From Torulaspora globosa (Eukaryota; Ascomycota; Saccharomycetes; Saccharomycetales; Saccharomycetaceae), in contig NC_050728.1 in NCBI RefSeq assembly GCF_014133895.1, positions 682,001-746,000 on the forward strand: a DNA stretch of 64,000 nt, in the 5' to 3' direction. The translations under genes were made by a program, and so were the position numbers. Of the stretch, positions 9,545-18,877 are shown piece by piece. The first letter of the stretch is position 1. Every line of letters begins with the position of its first letter. The notes under the pieces are model-generated. The model was not told the origin of the DNA and did no database searches. It saw only the letters and a program-made list of their open reading frames with translations.

Positions 9545-12500
9545 CTAAGCATTGTCTAGAAGGAAGTTTGTGGCGGCCTCCAAGTCCCAATTGCATTGCT
9601 CCAAGGCGCTTGTCGCCTCTTGCTCAGTGAAGCCCATTCCACTCAATTCCTCGACAGCCAGCGACCTAGGCGTGGTAGCCAGTTTCCTGTTCACCGGCGA
9701 GCTGGAGTAGCCTTCATTTGGCTTGATTGGAATCGGATGCTGTTGCTGGGTGTCCTTTGCGATGCCTTTGCTGCCTGCAGATGCGTCGCCGTTTCCGAAA
9801 CCGGCGAAGATCTCGTCCCACTCATCATTGCTGGTGTTATCGGAGCCATTGTTGGTATCCTTAGCACGAACGGTAGCTTCACTTGTTAGAGTACCCGTGA
9901 ACGCGTTCTGTTGAAGCTCCTCATCTAGGTCTTTGTGTTCAATCTTTTCAAACTCTTCGATCGATTCAGTGATTTGCTGCTCGTCTCCTACAGCATGTGC
10001 TTCCTCATCAGCAGCCTGCTGAAGGCCCGTGAAAGCATCGTCAAAAGCATCTCTGGCGGGAGAGGCTGCGGCATCGGCTGTGCTTGTCGATAAGGTTGCA
10101 ACAGTAGCTGGGGTTTCTGAAGGTACTTGGTAACTTGCTGCTTGTCCCCCTAGCATAACAGGAGAGTCTCTAACGCTCTGTCCTGCATGAGGGTTCAAAT
10201 CCTCCCTCGTATCTTCAAACTCATCGTTGGAAGATGAAGCTTCCTCTTCATTCAATTTCAAGTTCTCTATTGGTAAAACTTCCTCTGGTACTGATCCAAT
10301 ATTTTTATCAGACAGCTGATCAGAGGCACCAACCGGTTTGTCGAGAGGCTTCTCTGAGGGATTCTTCGGAATGATTTCATGTTTCGTAGTGCCTGCTGTT
10401 GAGACAGTAGCTTCTTCCCAATGGCCCGGTATCTGAGCAGCTGCAACTGTGAGGTCCTTGTCCTCGACATTGGCTCCACTGGTTTCGTCCAATTTTTGCG
10501 GCAACTCTGCATCGTCCATGACTGAATGTGGAGGGTTGTTAGCAACCGACGAAGTTAAAGACTGTGTTCTTGGAATTCCGTACTCGTTCAAATCGCTTTC
10601 GAAACCGTCAGCTAAGGTGACCGCCGTCTCTGCATGACTCACAGGTGCCCTAGCCTCTAATTCTTCATCTGCTTCAGTTTGCGAACCGGTTGTGGGAACG
10701 TCTTTATCAAAAACTTCGCTTTCAGCTCTGTCTTCATCTTCATTGCCTGGATTACTCAATTTAGAGTTGGCCACACTATCTTCCACGAACTTCGAGATAT
10801 CTGCGTCGTGCTTCGTATTCGGAACCACTGCGCTTCTGGAAACAATTTGCCCACTGTCACTAGGCAACTCGCCCATCGCTAATTTCATCTGTCTGTCAGA
10901 TAGCTCTTGCACCTTACTAGCATATTCGAAGTGTTGCTTTTCTAGATCTTCTTCAGCTCTGTCAAGGGATTCCTTTCTCTTCGAGAGATCTTCGAACATC
11001 CTTTGCAAACGCTCGACATGTTGCTCATATAACTTTTCTTGCTCCTCAACCTGCTCGGTTCGCTGGGCCAGCTCCTGTTCTCGAGCTTTCAACTCTGAGT
11101 TACCAGCCTCAAGCTCCTGGTATTTGCTTTGCAATTGGGCATGTTGATCTTCCACAGTTTTCTGATAATCATCTAGCTCCTTGCGCTTTGTCAGATATAT
11201 GGTTAGTTTCTCGTCTAAGCCTTGTATCTCGCTTTGGAAATTGGCAACAGTCATTTGGTTGACCTCCAATTGCTTGCCATTGACATCGATTAAAGATCTT
11301 TCCTGCTTCACATGCTGTTGCTTTTCGGCTAGTTGGGACTGCAAAGTGGCAGACATTGCGTTTAAGCTCGATATTTGTTCCTTAAGCTGGGAGTTCTTAT
11401 CTTGAGCCTGCTGGAATTCTTCCGATAAATCTCTCAGCTTCGTTTCCGTAGCGTGGTAGTTGCCTTCTACCACGGCCAATTGTTGGTTCAAAGTTTCGTT
11501 CTCTCTGTTGATTGTAGCAAGGTCTGCCTCCAGTTGTTCCGTTTGCTTCACATTTTGTTCATGAGTCGAGCGTAAAGTGGACAGCTTGCCTTGAATGGCA
11601 CTTTTCATCTCGTTGACACGCTTAAGCTCCTTCTCTGCCCTAGCCTTCCTTTCGTTAGTCAAACTGGCTTGCTTCGATAAGGAGTTCACTTGATTGGACA
11701 AGTTTGCCATCTCTGTTGTGGCTGAGGAAAGCTGAGATGATGCTTCAGCATCAGCATACAGATCATTATTTCTATGTCCTGAAGCAGCGGCAGCACCCGC
11801 CATGAGCGCACCTGCTGCACCCGCTGCACCTGCAATAGCTCCGGGCAGCGCAAATGAGCTAAAGTCAGGCACCTTAGGCAGGTTGGACCACGAAGCGCGG
11901 GGGACAACAGCAGGAGGCGCGCTCTTTGAGACAGGCTGAGGCACATTCTGATACTGAGCTTGTTGAACTTGAGTACTTTGTTGATACTGCTGCTGCTGGG
12001 GCTGCTGTTGTGGCTGCTGTGGTTGCTGTTGTAGCTGCTGGGGTTGCTGTTGTAGCTGCTGGGGTTGCTGTTGTAGCTGCTGGGGTTGCTGTTGTAGCTG
12101 CTGGGGTTGCTGTTGTAGCTGCTGGGGTTGCTGTTGTAGCTGCTGGGGTTGCTGCTGTAGATTCTGAGATTGCGGTGCGTCCTCATCGTCTTCCCTTATT
12201 ACATTGGGATTCCAGTCCGCTTTCCCCGGCACACTTCTAGTTTGATGCGCCGCAGCTGCACCTGTACTTGGAGCTTCGCGCCCAAAGTTGCTTGAGTTGC
12301 GACGAACTGGAGTTTGTGACGAAGGCGAAGCGAAAGAACTGTTTAATGCCAGCAATTCGCTCAAAGATCCGTTGTTAGAATTTTGCGTGATTTGCGGCTG
12401 AGGTGCTTCCTGAAATGAAGGTTTCGTGTTTCTCGATGGAATTGCAATGTTAGGTTGCTGCTGAGGAACCTGTTGGTGAAGCTGATGAGCCGGCTGCTGT

Positions 12501-13579
12501 TGCTGATATAAGCCCAAGGCTGGAGATTGCAACAGTTGATCAGGAATCACATCTGGCAGTTCGACTCCAGCATTTCTCTTCTGGATTAAGAACATGGCAA
12601 TGGCAAATTCCACTTTGGTAAATTCCGCATTGTTGTGAATATCAGCCAAATCCCAAATGCTAGCAAGCGTGTCTTGATTCAGCCTCGAAGAGAGAAAAAA
12701 CGGAACGAGGGCCTGAGAGTCTAGCGAGCCCTTATGCGATTTATCTAAAGAGTCGAAAATTGCATCAAACTGCTGCTTTTTCTCAAAAGTCAGTGACCAG
12801 TCAGTGGAAGCACTGTTGAAGACTCCCGATGAAAGGCGAGATATAGTGCTTCGCCTTCCCAAAGACGATCTACCAGTAGAATTAGCACTCAACGGACTCA
12901 CTGTTGCAGCAACACTGGCACCGATTGTGTTCCACAGTTGACTAGGTAACGTATGCGGCATAGGATTGACAGAAGGATTGTTGGACATACAAAGCTGTAT
13001 CAAGTGCATCGCCATCACGAACTCCGCCTTATCCAGAGAACCAGAAGCGTTCCTATCACAAAGGCCCCAGATTTCGCCCAAGGTTTGAGTGGGTAATCTG
13101 GCTTTCAAAAAGATCTCCTTTGCTTTATCACCTGGCAAGCTGACGGCGCCGTTGGCAGCTCTTTCAAACAGCTGAGAATACTTTGATACATCCTGAGGTG
13201 CCAATATTGGAATTGATGTGGATGGCTGCTGATTTCCGCTCTGGACGCCAGCTTGAGCTCCATCTAAAACCGCCAGCTTAGCGGGAGGATGTGCATACAG
13301 ATCACCCGTAACCGGTAAGTTTGGATACTGCTGTAAATGTCCGATTGCTCTCAAAGCAGCACTATATTCCTCAAGGTTTAAAAATCCGTTGTTATTCTCA
13401 TCAACAAGAGACCAAACTTGTGACAGTTTCTGACCTGATAACCCAGAACCAGCAAATAGGGGTTTGAGGGCCTCACCCGTTACTATACCTAGCTCTTCCT
13501 CATCCAATTTCCGGAATTGTTCCCCGTAGAGCCTTTTTTCCTCTGGTGTAAGAGGTGTCTGAAAGGATAACGAGCTCAT
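9545..13579 (-). CDS. EDE1: Eps15-like endocytic scaffold with three EH domains and UBA
   Basis: Ede1 is an early-arriving scaffold of clathrin-mediated endocytosis. The 1344 residues (1381 in S. cerevisiae) show three EH domains at about 15-100, 125-200 and 258-340. Each has an EF-hand-like loop (DENNNGFLNLEEY, DRNASGSLDKAEF) and W-x-L or W-D-L core. A glutamine-rich stretch follows at about 470-525, then a long coiled coil at about 625-890, an acidic linker and a C-terminal UBA domain (ELSGMGFTEQEATSALEQCNWDLEAA) that binds ubiquitin. The glutamine part is built from a perfect 21-bp tandem repeat. The neighbouring order NNF1-EDE1 mixes YJR112W and YBL047C, as expected for a genome without duplication. 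Confidence 0.97.
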   Translation of the reverse strand: MSSLSFQTPLTPEEKRLYGEQFRKLDEEELGIVTGEALKPLFAGSGLSGQKLSQVWSLVDENNNGFLNLEEYSAALRAIGHLQQYPNLPVTGDLYAHPPAKLAVLDGAQAGVQSGNQQPSTSIPILAPQDVSKYSQLFERAANGAVSLPGDKAKEIFLKARLPTQTLGEIWGLCDRNASGSLDKAEFVMAMHLIQLCMSNNPSVNPMPHTLPSQLWNTIGASVAATVSPLSANSTGRSSLGRRSTISRLSSGVFNSASTDWSLTFEKKQQFDAIFDSLDKSHKGSLDSQALVPFFLSSRLNQDTLASIWDLADIHNNAEFTKVEFAIAMFLIQKRNAGVELPDVIPDQLLQSPALGLYQQQQPAHQLHQQVPQQQPNIAIPSRNTKPSFQEAPQPQITQNSNNGSLSELLALNSSFASPSSQTPVRRNSSNFGREAPSTGAAAAHQTRSVPGKADWNPNVIREDDEDAPQSQNLQQQPQQLQQQPQQLQQQPQQLQQQPQQLQQQPQQLQQQPQQLQQQPQQPQQQPQQQQYQQSTQVQQAQYQNVPQPVSKSAPPAVVPRASWSNLPKVPDFSSFALPGAIAGAAGAAGALMAGAAAASGHRNNDLYADAEASSQLSSATTEMANLSNQVNSLSKQASLTNERKARAEKELKRVNEMKSAIQGKLSTLRSTHEQNVKQTEQLEADLATINRENETLNQQLAVVEGNYHATETKLRDLSEEFQQAQDKNSQLKEQISSLNAMSATLQSQLAEKQQHVKQERSLIDVNGKQLEVNQMTVANFQSEIQGLDEKLTIYLTKRKELDDYQKTVEDQHAQLQSKYQELEAGNSELKAREQELAQRTEQVEEQEKLYEQHVERLQRMFEDLSKRKESLDRAEEDLEKQHFEYASKVQELSDRQMKLAMGELPSDSGQIVSRSAVVPNTKHDADISKFVEDSVANSKLSNPGNEDEDRAESEVFDKDVPTTGSQTEADEELEARAPVSHAETAVTLADGFESDLNEYGIPRTQSLTSSVANNPPHSVMDDAELPQKLDETSGANVEDKDLTVAAAQIPGHWEEATVSTAGTTKHEIIPKNPSEKPLDKPVGASDQLSDKNIGSVPEEVLPIENLKLNEEEASSSNDEFEDTREDLNPHAGQSVRDSPVMLGGQAASYQVPSETPATVATLSTSTADAAASPARDAFDDAFTGLQQAADEEAHAVGDEQQITESIEEFEKIEHKDLDEELQQNAFTGTLTSEATVRAKDTNNGSDNTSNDEWDEIFAGFGNGDASAGSKGIAKDTQQQHPIPIKPNEGYSSSPVNRKLATTPRSLAVEELSGMGFTEQEATSALEQCNWDLEAATNFLLDNA
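12021..12167 (-). repeat. 21-bp tandem repeat inside EDE1 (about 6.5 copies)
   Basis: The unit GGTTGCTGTTGTAGCTGCTGG (plus strand, 21 bp, given here as its unit boundaries 12021-12041) repeats almost without change through 12146, with a diverged last copy. On the coding strand it encodes the heptapeptide PQQLQQQ. Near-identity of the copies suggests recent expansion and likely length variation between strains. Confidence 0.9.
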
Positions 13580-13784
13580 AGCGGCAAGGCTTGATCTAAA
13601 TCAGTTGCTCACTGAGTATTGGATGATCTTCGATAAACTATCCTATTCTATGCTCCTTAGGAGTCCTTTAAGATAGACGTTTTCGTTCAGAGCGATATTC
13701 TAATTTGACTCATAGATATGAGCTCCAAAGAAGAGTCTCAGAAGGGCTTAAACAGTTCAGGTGAGTTACTGAAGGGCCCAATTG

Positions 13785-14226
13785 ATGTGGATACGGATGC
13801 TGGAGGTCCGTAAACGGTACGCGATGAGTTTTCTTGTCATTTCGGTGGCATGTCTTTACCTTAGGCTTGACTACGGATGATAAAATTGCCGGGATAATCA
13901 CCGGACAGGACAAGCTGGCGCATGTAGCTGCCTTTATGATTGAGTCGTGGTTGTTTGTCCGGATGTTTGCCACGCGGAAGTTCGAATTCTGGCTGGGGAG
14001 GCCGTCATTTGACCTTGATACCGGCACTGCGGTCGCTCAGCGGCGCTTCGTGGTCAACAAGTATGCCCTTGCCTTGATCGTCTGCTCGCTGGGGGCCGCA
14101 GTCGGTAGCGAATTCCTTCAAAGACTCTTGTCTTCTGGCCGTCGGTCTTTTGACCCGATGGACATGATATGCAATGTTTTAGGAAGCGTTACAGGAATCG
14201 CTGTCGCGCACTACCAAGAACGATGA
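13785..14226 (+). CDS. YJR112W-A: VanZ-like small membrane protein, read through a +1 frameshift
   Basis: The gene lies between EDE1 and RSM7, the place of YJR112W-A. The long downstream frame (13864-14226, starting GLTTDDKIAGIITGQDKLAH) has VanZ-like features: a DKLAHVAAF motif and two later membrane segments (YALALIVCSLGAAVGSEFL, DMICNVLGSVTGIAV). It has no ATG before this conserved part. The missing first membrane segment (MSFLVISVACLYL) lies in the frame one base back, with possible starts at 13785, 13797 or 13824. The two frames meet at CTT AGG C (13860-13866), with CTT in the first frame; skipping A13863 joins them. From 13785 the product is 146 residues. The first frame alone stops five codons after AGG. 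A GT-AG intron (13761-13864) would also fit phase but lacks a branch site and omits the membrane segment. Confidence 0.75.
13860..13866 (+). promoter_or_regulatory. Candidate +1 ribosomal frameshift heptamer CTT AGG C in YJR112W-A
   Basis: CTT is in frame with the upstream membrane-segment ORF, whose TGA stop is at 13878-13880. The downstream frame opens only after TGA at 13825-13827. The heptamer therefore lies in a shared window of about 50 bases. Confidence 0.75.
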
Positions 14227-14278
14227 CTAGTGTATTTGTATTTACAGAGGGGTGCTTCCGTCGGGTTTACATACATGC

Positions 14279-15061
14279 TCATTTCAATCTAATATAGGCT
14301 CTGTGGGCGATTGCCGTCTTGTGTATCTGGTCTCTCTTATCGAATCCCGAACTGTTGCCTTTGAACACAGCGATCAATTCCTCGCCTAGTCTGACGGAAA
14401 AATCAGACGAGGCTCTCTTGCTTGCGCCTTCCACGATCCACTTCCAGGCGATTCTGTTCCTCTGCCTTTGATTCAACGGGACGGGGATCACGGCCGCCTT
14501 TGCAACGCCGGTGTTGAAAGTTCTAACCATCATGAGCGGCGCCAAGTCGTCCAGCGCCTTCTTCAATATTTGCACTGGGTCCTGACGCAAGTGACAAAAC
14601 ACCAGATACAGAGCCCTCGAAAGGATCTTCTCTGCACGCTGCTTCTTTCCGTGTCTCATTATCATGTTGGTGACGTGTTGTACCACTGGGTCCCTTCTTT
14701 GAGGGATTGGAACATCTTTCAGTCTTTCCCATTCTTCCACTTGTTGTGCTGAAGGTTCAAATTTTCTATCCTGAGACATCACATCCTCTATAATATCTAT
14801 TCTTGACTGTCCCGGTGGAGCCAAAGATGACTCCGGCAAGAATTCGTGTTCTGAAAACTCAGCTCTCAGAGATTTGATGGCATCTAGCCACTCGTCGATT
14901 TTCTCGTCACTAAACTCATTGCGATCAACGGTCTTGGTATCGGTACTTTGGAATCGTGATATTGGTAGGGGACGCACTGCCATCTGACAATTGTTGTACC
15001 GGCTCATTCGAGCAACCGCCGCCAGCGGGCGTTGCAATCTGCTTCCACTCAACTTGAACAT
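14279..15061 (-). CDS. RSM7: Mitochondrial small-subunit ribosomal protein uS7m
   Basis: This is the mitochondrial S7 protein, 260 residues (247 in S. cerevisiae). The C-terminal 150 residues are the bacterial-type S7 fold ([74 protein letters not shown]). The first 40 or so residues are basic with few acids ([20 protein letters not shown]), a likely mitochondrial targeting sequence. It converges on the VanZ-like gene, matching YJR112W-A and YJR113C. Confidence 0.95.
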   Translation of the reverse strand: MFKLSGSRLQRPLAAVARMSRYNNCQMAVRPLPISRFQSTDTKTVDRNEFSDEKIDEWLDAIKSLRAEFSEHEFLPESSLAPPGQSRIDIIEDVMSQDRKFEPSAQQVEEWERLKDVPIPQRRDPVVQHVTNMIMRHGKKQRAEKILSRALYLVFCHLRQDPVQILKKALDDLAPLMMVRTFNTGVAKAAVIPVPLNQRQRNRIAWKWIVEGASKRASSDFSVRLGEELIAVFKGNSSGFDKRDQIHKTAIAHRAYIRLK

Positions 15062-15332
15062 ATCACCAATTGGATGTCCGGTCCAACGAGTCTTCCAGGT
15101 TTGAATCTTGAGAGCTGGTTCTTCACAGGAACTTGAAAGGTTTGAAATTTTTTTCTTAGCGAAATGACGCGCTTGAAGCGATAGCTGGTATAGATGAGGT
15201 TAAACAAGTTTCTCGGAACAGGCTAGCAGTCGCTCGAAAAGCCAGTCGGTTGCTTGGACTCTATTCAACGGGGTATTTTGAGCGCGATAACTTGATTTGT
15301 GGAAACGGGAAAGTGGTTGTGGAACGGTTGCA

Positions 15333-16523
15333 ATGACAGCGACGGCGACTGATACAGCACAGACGGTAAGTGATGTCGACACTAATATGATGGGCATTCG
15401 GTCCGAAAAACTTTACAATTTGCTGAAGACGATAGTGGATACTGGAGACTGCAGTGTCTTGAACGAAAACGATCCGGAAGAAGTTTTGGCGGAAATAATA
15501 AAACGAATAACACTCAACATACCGGAGGATGCGTTCAGAGTAGTGGGAGCGGCCGATGAACTTCAGCGACTGAAGTATAGGCTTGCTGAGATTGGTGACT
15601 ACTTGAGGAGAAATTTCCAGGCGAAAGGTACATATCCCTTTACAATCTTGAGGATTTGTGAATTGTGCTACGATCCCCTCAAGTATTTTAGAGTATTCGA
15701 GCTAGAGAAGTTTGTTCATGCAATCTCGAGTTGCTGCTTTGTGGAGACCAGCTGGAAGCTATTCGAAGACTGTCCGGGTCAGCGATCTGCTCGCAATCAT
15801 TCCGCGGTAACCAACGGCGACAGTGAGCAGGAAGATGTATCGTTGACCAAGATACCTTGGATTGATGAGAAGACTGAAAAAAAACTAATTCCGTTTATTA
15901 AGGAGATCGACAGTGTGATGAGCGTGAATTTTGGATTCGAAGACGACGAGGATGACGAAGATGAGAGCATGGGCGTTGAACTGAACCAATTTGGCGGCGC
16001 CGACGGAGACTTCGTGATCGAGGAATACTATGAGAAAGATCCTGGAGATGAAGATGATGACGATGATGATGGCGATGGCGATTACGTTGAAGACGCACAG
16101 TCAGATACTGAAGACGATGATCAAGACGGGGATTCAGAGGATGAGGATATTGATGACACCAGAGGCAATCCGCAGCGCAAGAGAAAAACTATGGAGTTGG
16201 ACGATTTCGAATACGTTGAGAAGTCGGCACGAAAGAGCAAACTAACCACGCCTAAGATTAGGCCAAAGTTAAGAGATGGTCTTATAGGGTCGCCCGGAAG
16301 TAGTGGTTTATCGGAGGATCAGGACACGCCTAGGAGCTCGCAAGAGGAAGAGCGACCGGGTGGGCAGTCGCAGATATCTAGTCTGGACCAGGAAGTTTCA
16401 TTCTTGATCTCGCCAGCAAATAAAAACAGCAGCAATACGTTCGAGGAGGGCAAGATACGAGCTGTGACGGATGCACCATATGAAAGGGATCTCGGAAGCC
16501 CATTGAGCAACAGGGCAAGGTGA
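15333..16523 (+). CDS. PSY4: Regulatory subunit of protein phosphatase PP4
   Basis: Psy4 (PP4R2 family) works with Pph3 and Psy2 to dephosphorylate gamma-H2A and switch off the DNA-damage checkpoint. The 396-residue protein has a conserved helical N-terminal half (residues about 20-150, including YPFTILRICELCYDPLKYF and ALE-type helix EKFVHAISSCC). An extremely acidic stretch follows at about 200-280 (DEDDDDDDGDGDYVEDAQ), then a polar tail. S. cerevisiae Psy4 is 441 residues. The start at 15333 is the first ATG; MMGIRSEKL at residues 19-20 is an alternative. The gene sits between RSM7 and COR1 (YBL046W next to YBL045C). Confidence 0.9.
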   Translation: MTATATDTAQTVSDVDTNMMGIRSEKLYNLLKTIVDTGDCSVLNENDPEEVLAEIIKRITLNIPEDAFRVVGAADELQRLKYRLAEIGDYLRRNFQAKGTYPFTILRICELCYDPLKYFRVFELEKFVHAISSCCFVETSWKLFEDCPGQRSARNHSAVTNGDSEQEDVSLTKIPWIDEKTEKKLIPFIKEIDSVMSVNFGFEDDEDDEDESMGVELNQFGGADGDFVIEEYYEKDPGDEDDDDDDGDGDYVEDAQSDTEDDDQDGDSEDEDIDDTRGNPQRKRKTMELDDFEYVEKSARKSKLTTPKIRPKLRDGLIGSPGSSGLSEDQDTPRSSQEEERPGGQSQISSLDQEVSFLISPANKNSSNTFEEGKIRAVTDAPYERDLGSPLSNRAR

Positions 16524-16708
16524 AGGTTTTGGCAATGCATTACGGTGGTTCTCGAAATGAGATGTGATCATAGAATAGATGAAGACGGTAGGAGAAGCGT
16601 ACATGAAGAATATATATAAATATAAATAAATAGAACCATCTCCATCGTAACTTAGTAAACACTTTATTCGTGGTGGAAGTCATTTGTCGGCGATCTGTAG
16701 TCCCTAAA

Positions 16709-18058
16709 TCACCATCTCATCATAGACATATCTGCTCTAATTCTCATGTAGTCCAACAAGCCTTCGATACGGCCCACACCGGCGATGGCGATGTCTTGAT
16801 CCCACAATCTGTTACCAGCCCATTGTTTGACGTCCTTGGCGGTCAAGGAATCGATCTTGGAGTAAGCTTCGGTCAAGTCGGTCTTTGCCTTGTTCACTAG
16901 GGCGCTGGCACCCAAGTTGGTGGCGACAGTGGCGTTATCGGTAGCTAGCGAGGCCAATTTCAATTTTAGCAAAGCCTTGGCACGCGCGACCTCAGTCTCC
17001 GTGACAGAGGTGGTCAATCTGTTCCACTGTTTCAAAGTGAAATGGACAAGGTCATCGATGGAGCCGATAGCGCTGGTGGTGGTAGTGAACCCCCATAGAC
17101 CGGAGTCCTGGTAACCTAGCGAGAAGTGGTCAAAGGTGTCACAGATTTGGTATTCCTGGATGATATCCAACAGCTTAACACCTTGTAGTCTTGAAGAAGG
17201 TTCGGCAGCGTTGTAAGAGCCGAACACCTGAGCTGCCAAGAGAGAAGTGAAGTAGTCTGGGGAGGTAACTTTTTCACCCTCCGCAGCGATCGCGATGTAG
17301 GCCTTCGACAGGGTGTCGTCTCTCAACCTGACCTCTGAACCCAGGAAAGAGGAGGCCTTCTTTGCAGCTGGCTTTGTGCCAGACTTCAAAGAAACCTGCG
17401 ACTCAACAGCCTTCACCAACTCCTCGTGCGAAACGTTACCGGCACCCACCACCACAGTGTTGGAAGCCAAGAAGTGGTTCGACGCAAACGACTCCAAGTC
17501 GGAAGGGATCAAAGTCTCGATCGACTCGACGGTGCCTCTAGTTGGTAGAGACAAGGGAGTGTTCTGGAAAGCAGTAGAATGTAGATGTTCCAAAGCACGG
17601 CCCGCATGATTGTTTGTCTCGAACTTTTCGACTTGATCCAATACCGATCTCTTGGTATTTTCAAAGACGGACTCGTTCAAAGACGACGAAAATTTCGACT
17701 GTAGAAACTCCAAAGCCTTAGAAACCTGACCGGGCTTAGAGTTCACGAGATAAGATTGGTATTCCCTACCAACTTTGCTCTCCAAAGAAAATCCCTTCCT
17801 GGCAGCCTCGCCAGCGTTCCCTTTCTCAGTGAAAAGGTTGGACCAAAGGTTAGACACACCGTTGTTGTATGGATTCTCTGCGGTAGAACCCGACCCAAAC
17901 ACAAACCCAACGGAATTCGTCAAAGATTGGCCATTATGTTTCGTAGCAACGATAATACCGTTAGACAATTCGGTCACTTCCGCCTTTGGCGCAGCCTGAG
18001 TCGCAATTGATCTTTTCAAAAGCTTCGAAGAACACCTTAGAGTAGTGGTTCTCAACAT
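16709..18058 (-). CDS. COR1: Cytochrome bc1 complex core protein 1
   Basis: Cor1 is the core 1 subunit of respiratory complex III, imported into the mitochondrial inner membrane. The 449 residues (457 in S. cerevisiae) belong to the M16 peptidase fold: two homologous halves, with STVGVWVGSGS-like NSVGFVFGSGSTAENPYNNG early and SLGYQDSGLWGFTTTTSAIG in the second half. The HxxEH zinc motif of active M16 enzymes is absent, as in other yeast Cor1 proteins, so it is structural. The N-terminus (MLRTTTLRCSSKLLKRSIATQA) is a clear presequence. Upstream are two TCACGTG boxes and a CCAAT motif on the coding strand. Confidence 0.96.
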   Translation of the reverse strand: MLRTTTLRCSSKLLKRSIATQAAPKAEVTELSNGIIVATKHNGQSLTNSVGFVFGSGSTAENPYNNGVSNLWSNLFTEKGNAGEAARKGFSLESKVGREYQSYLVNSKPGQVSKALEFLQSKFSSSLNESVFENTKRSVLDQVEKFETNNHAGRALEHLHSTAFQNTPLSLPTRGTVESIETLIPSDLESFASNHFLASNTVVVGAGNVSHEELVKAVESQVSLKSGTKPAAKKASSFLGSEVRLRDDTLSKAYIAIAAEGEKVTSPDYFTSLLAAQVFGSYNAAEPSSRLQGVKLLDIIQEYQICDTFDHFSLGYQDSGLWGFTTTTSAIGSIDDLVHFTLKQWNRLTTSVTETEVARAKALLKLKLASLATDNATVATNLGASALVNKAKTDLTEAYSKIDSLTAKDVKQWAGNRLWDQDIAIAGVGRIEGLLDYMRIRADMSMMRW

Positions 18059-18364
18059 TTCCTTTTGTCTCGCGAGAAAGGTGAATCTAGCTCTATATGA
18101 AGAACGAAGAAAAGACGCTGCTTGCAGCTAATATGTGCAAAATATAAGGAATTGAAGTGTAAAACCAAGAAACCTCTGTAACGGGATTGAACAGACCGAT
18201 ATTCACGAGCGGTACCACCTACTGCTCGGTAGAACAGACAGAGATGCCCATACAAGACACAACATACGGGGGATTTGGCAAAACACTAGCGATCGCTGAG
18301 CCAAAAATGCTCGTGCGACATGACCTTCAAAGCGACCGTTTTCATTGGCCAGCAAATCTCTGAG

Positions 18365-18398
18365 TCACGTGGTAAATTTCATTGCAAACTGTCACGTG
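18365..18398. promoter_or_regulatory. Two TCACGTG E-boxes (18365-18371, 18392-18398)
   Basis: Two Cbf1-type sites lie about 310-340 bp upstream of COR1. Cbf1/Cpf1 and Hap2/3/4 sites are known in promoters of S. cerevisiae complex III genes such as QCR8. Control of COR1 in this species is inferred. Confidence 0.5.
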
Positions 18399-18623
18399 AT
18401 AACAGCGGCCTGTTTCCGGAAACGGCGAAGGCCGCGGAAACGCGCCGCGCGGGAAAAACTCGGAATCCGCGCTCTCGTTCACAATGCGAGCGCCTTCGGC
18501 TCCTACCTGATCTGGTCCATTCGCAATTCCGTGGGCGGCTTTTGCCTCGGCTGTTCTGGAGGGGTGCACGGGTAACTTTATTTCCATGCTGCTTCGTCAG
18601 CAGTTGGCGCGCACTCCGAGTTA

Positions 18624-18661
18624 TTTCCGCTGTTGCTGGGCCTACAGTGCGACAGCGGAAA
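18624..18661. repeat. 10-bp inverted repeat TTTCCGCTGT / ACAGCGGAAA
   Basis: The two arms are perfect and separated by 18 bp. CCGC...GCGG ends with a fixed spacer could suit a zinc-cluster dimer, but no factor is assigned. Confidence 0.5.
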
Positions 18662-18877
18662 CAAAGCGAAGAAAGAGAGGAATTTACATGACAAGGCGCT
18701 TTTAGTCAATCATCCTTCTGACTAATAGCCGCTTGACGCTCGACTTGTAACCAATACTAAACAACTCGTTCATTGCAAGTAGCAATTGCAAACGTATATA
18801 TGCAAGAGCCAGTATGGGTTTCGTCTTGCTGTCTAACTCTTGGTCAGTAGCTCAGGCAGCAGGAAACTTTTGCAGAA

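Larger units (their letters stand above)
18059..18877. promoter_or_regulatory. Divergent COR1/ECM13 intergenic region
   Basis: This 819-bp spacer has a GC-rich middle (about 18400-18660). It contains a CCAAT box on the COR1 strand near 18342, two TCACGTG boxes 27 bp apart, and a perfect 10-bp inverted repeat at 18624-18661. A TATA-like ATATATGC near 18797 would serve ECM13. Overlapping open frames here on both strands show no coding character. Confidence 0.5.

Noticed and set aside
11926..12240. Long antisense frame rich in VVAAGVA repeats
   Set aside because: It is the mirror of the EDE1 21-bp repeat and has no independent support.
13761..13864. Possible intron (GTGAGT...TTAG) giving YJR112W-A a first exon MSSKEESQKGLNSS
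   Set aside because: The phase fits, but there is no CTAAC-type branch site and the result loses the first membrane helix. The CTT AGG C frameshift model explains more. It is kept as the main alternative.
18320..18691. Open frames in the GC-rich COR1/ECM13 spacer
   Set aside because: They overlap each other on both strands, have no conserved content and contain regulatory motifs.
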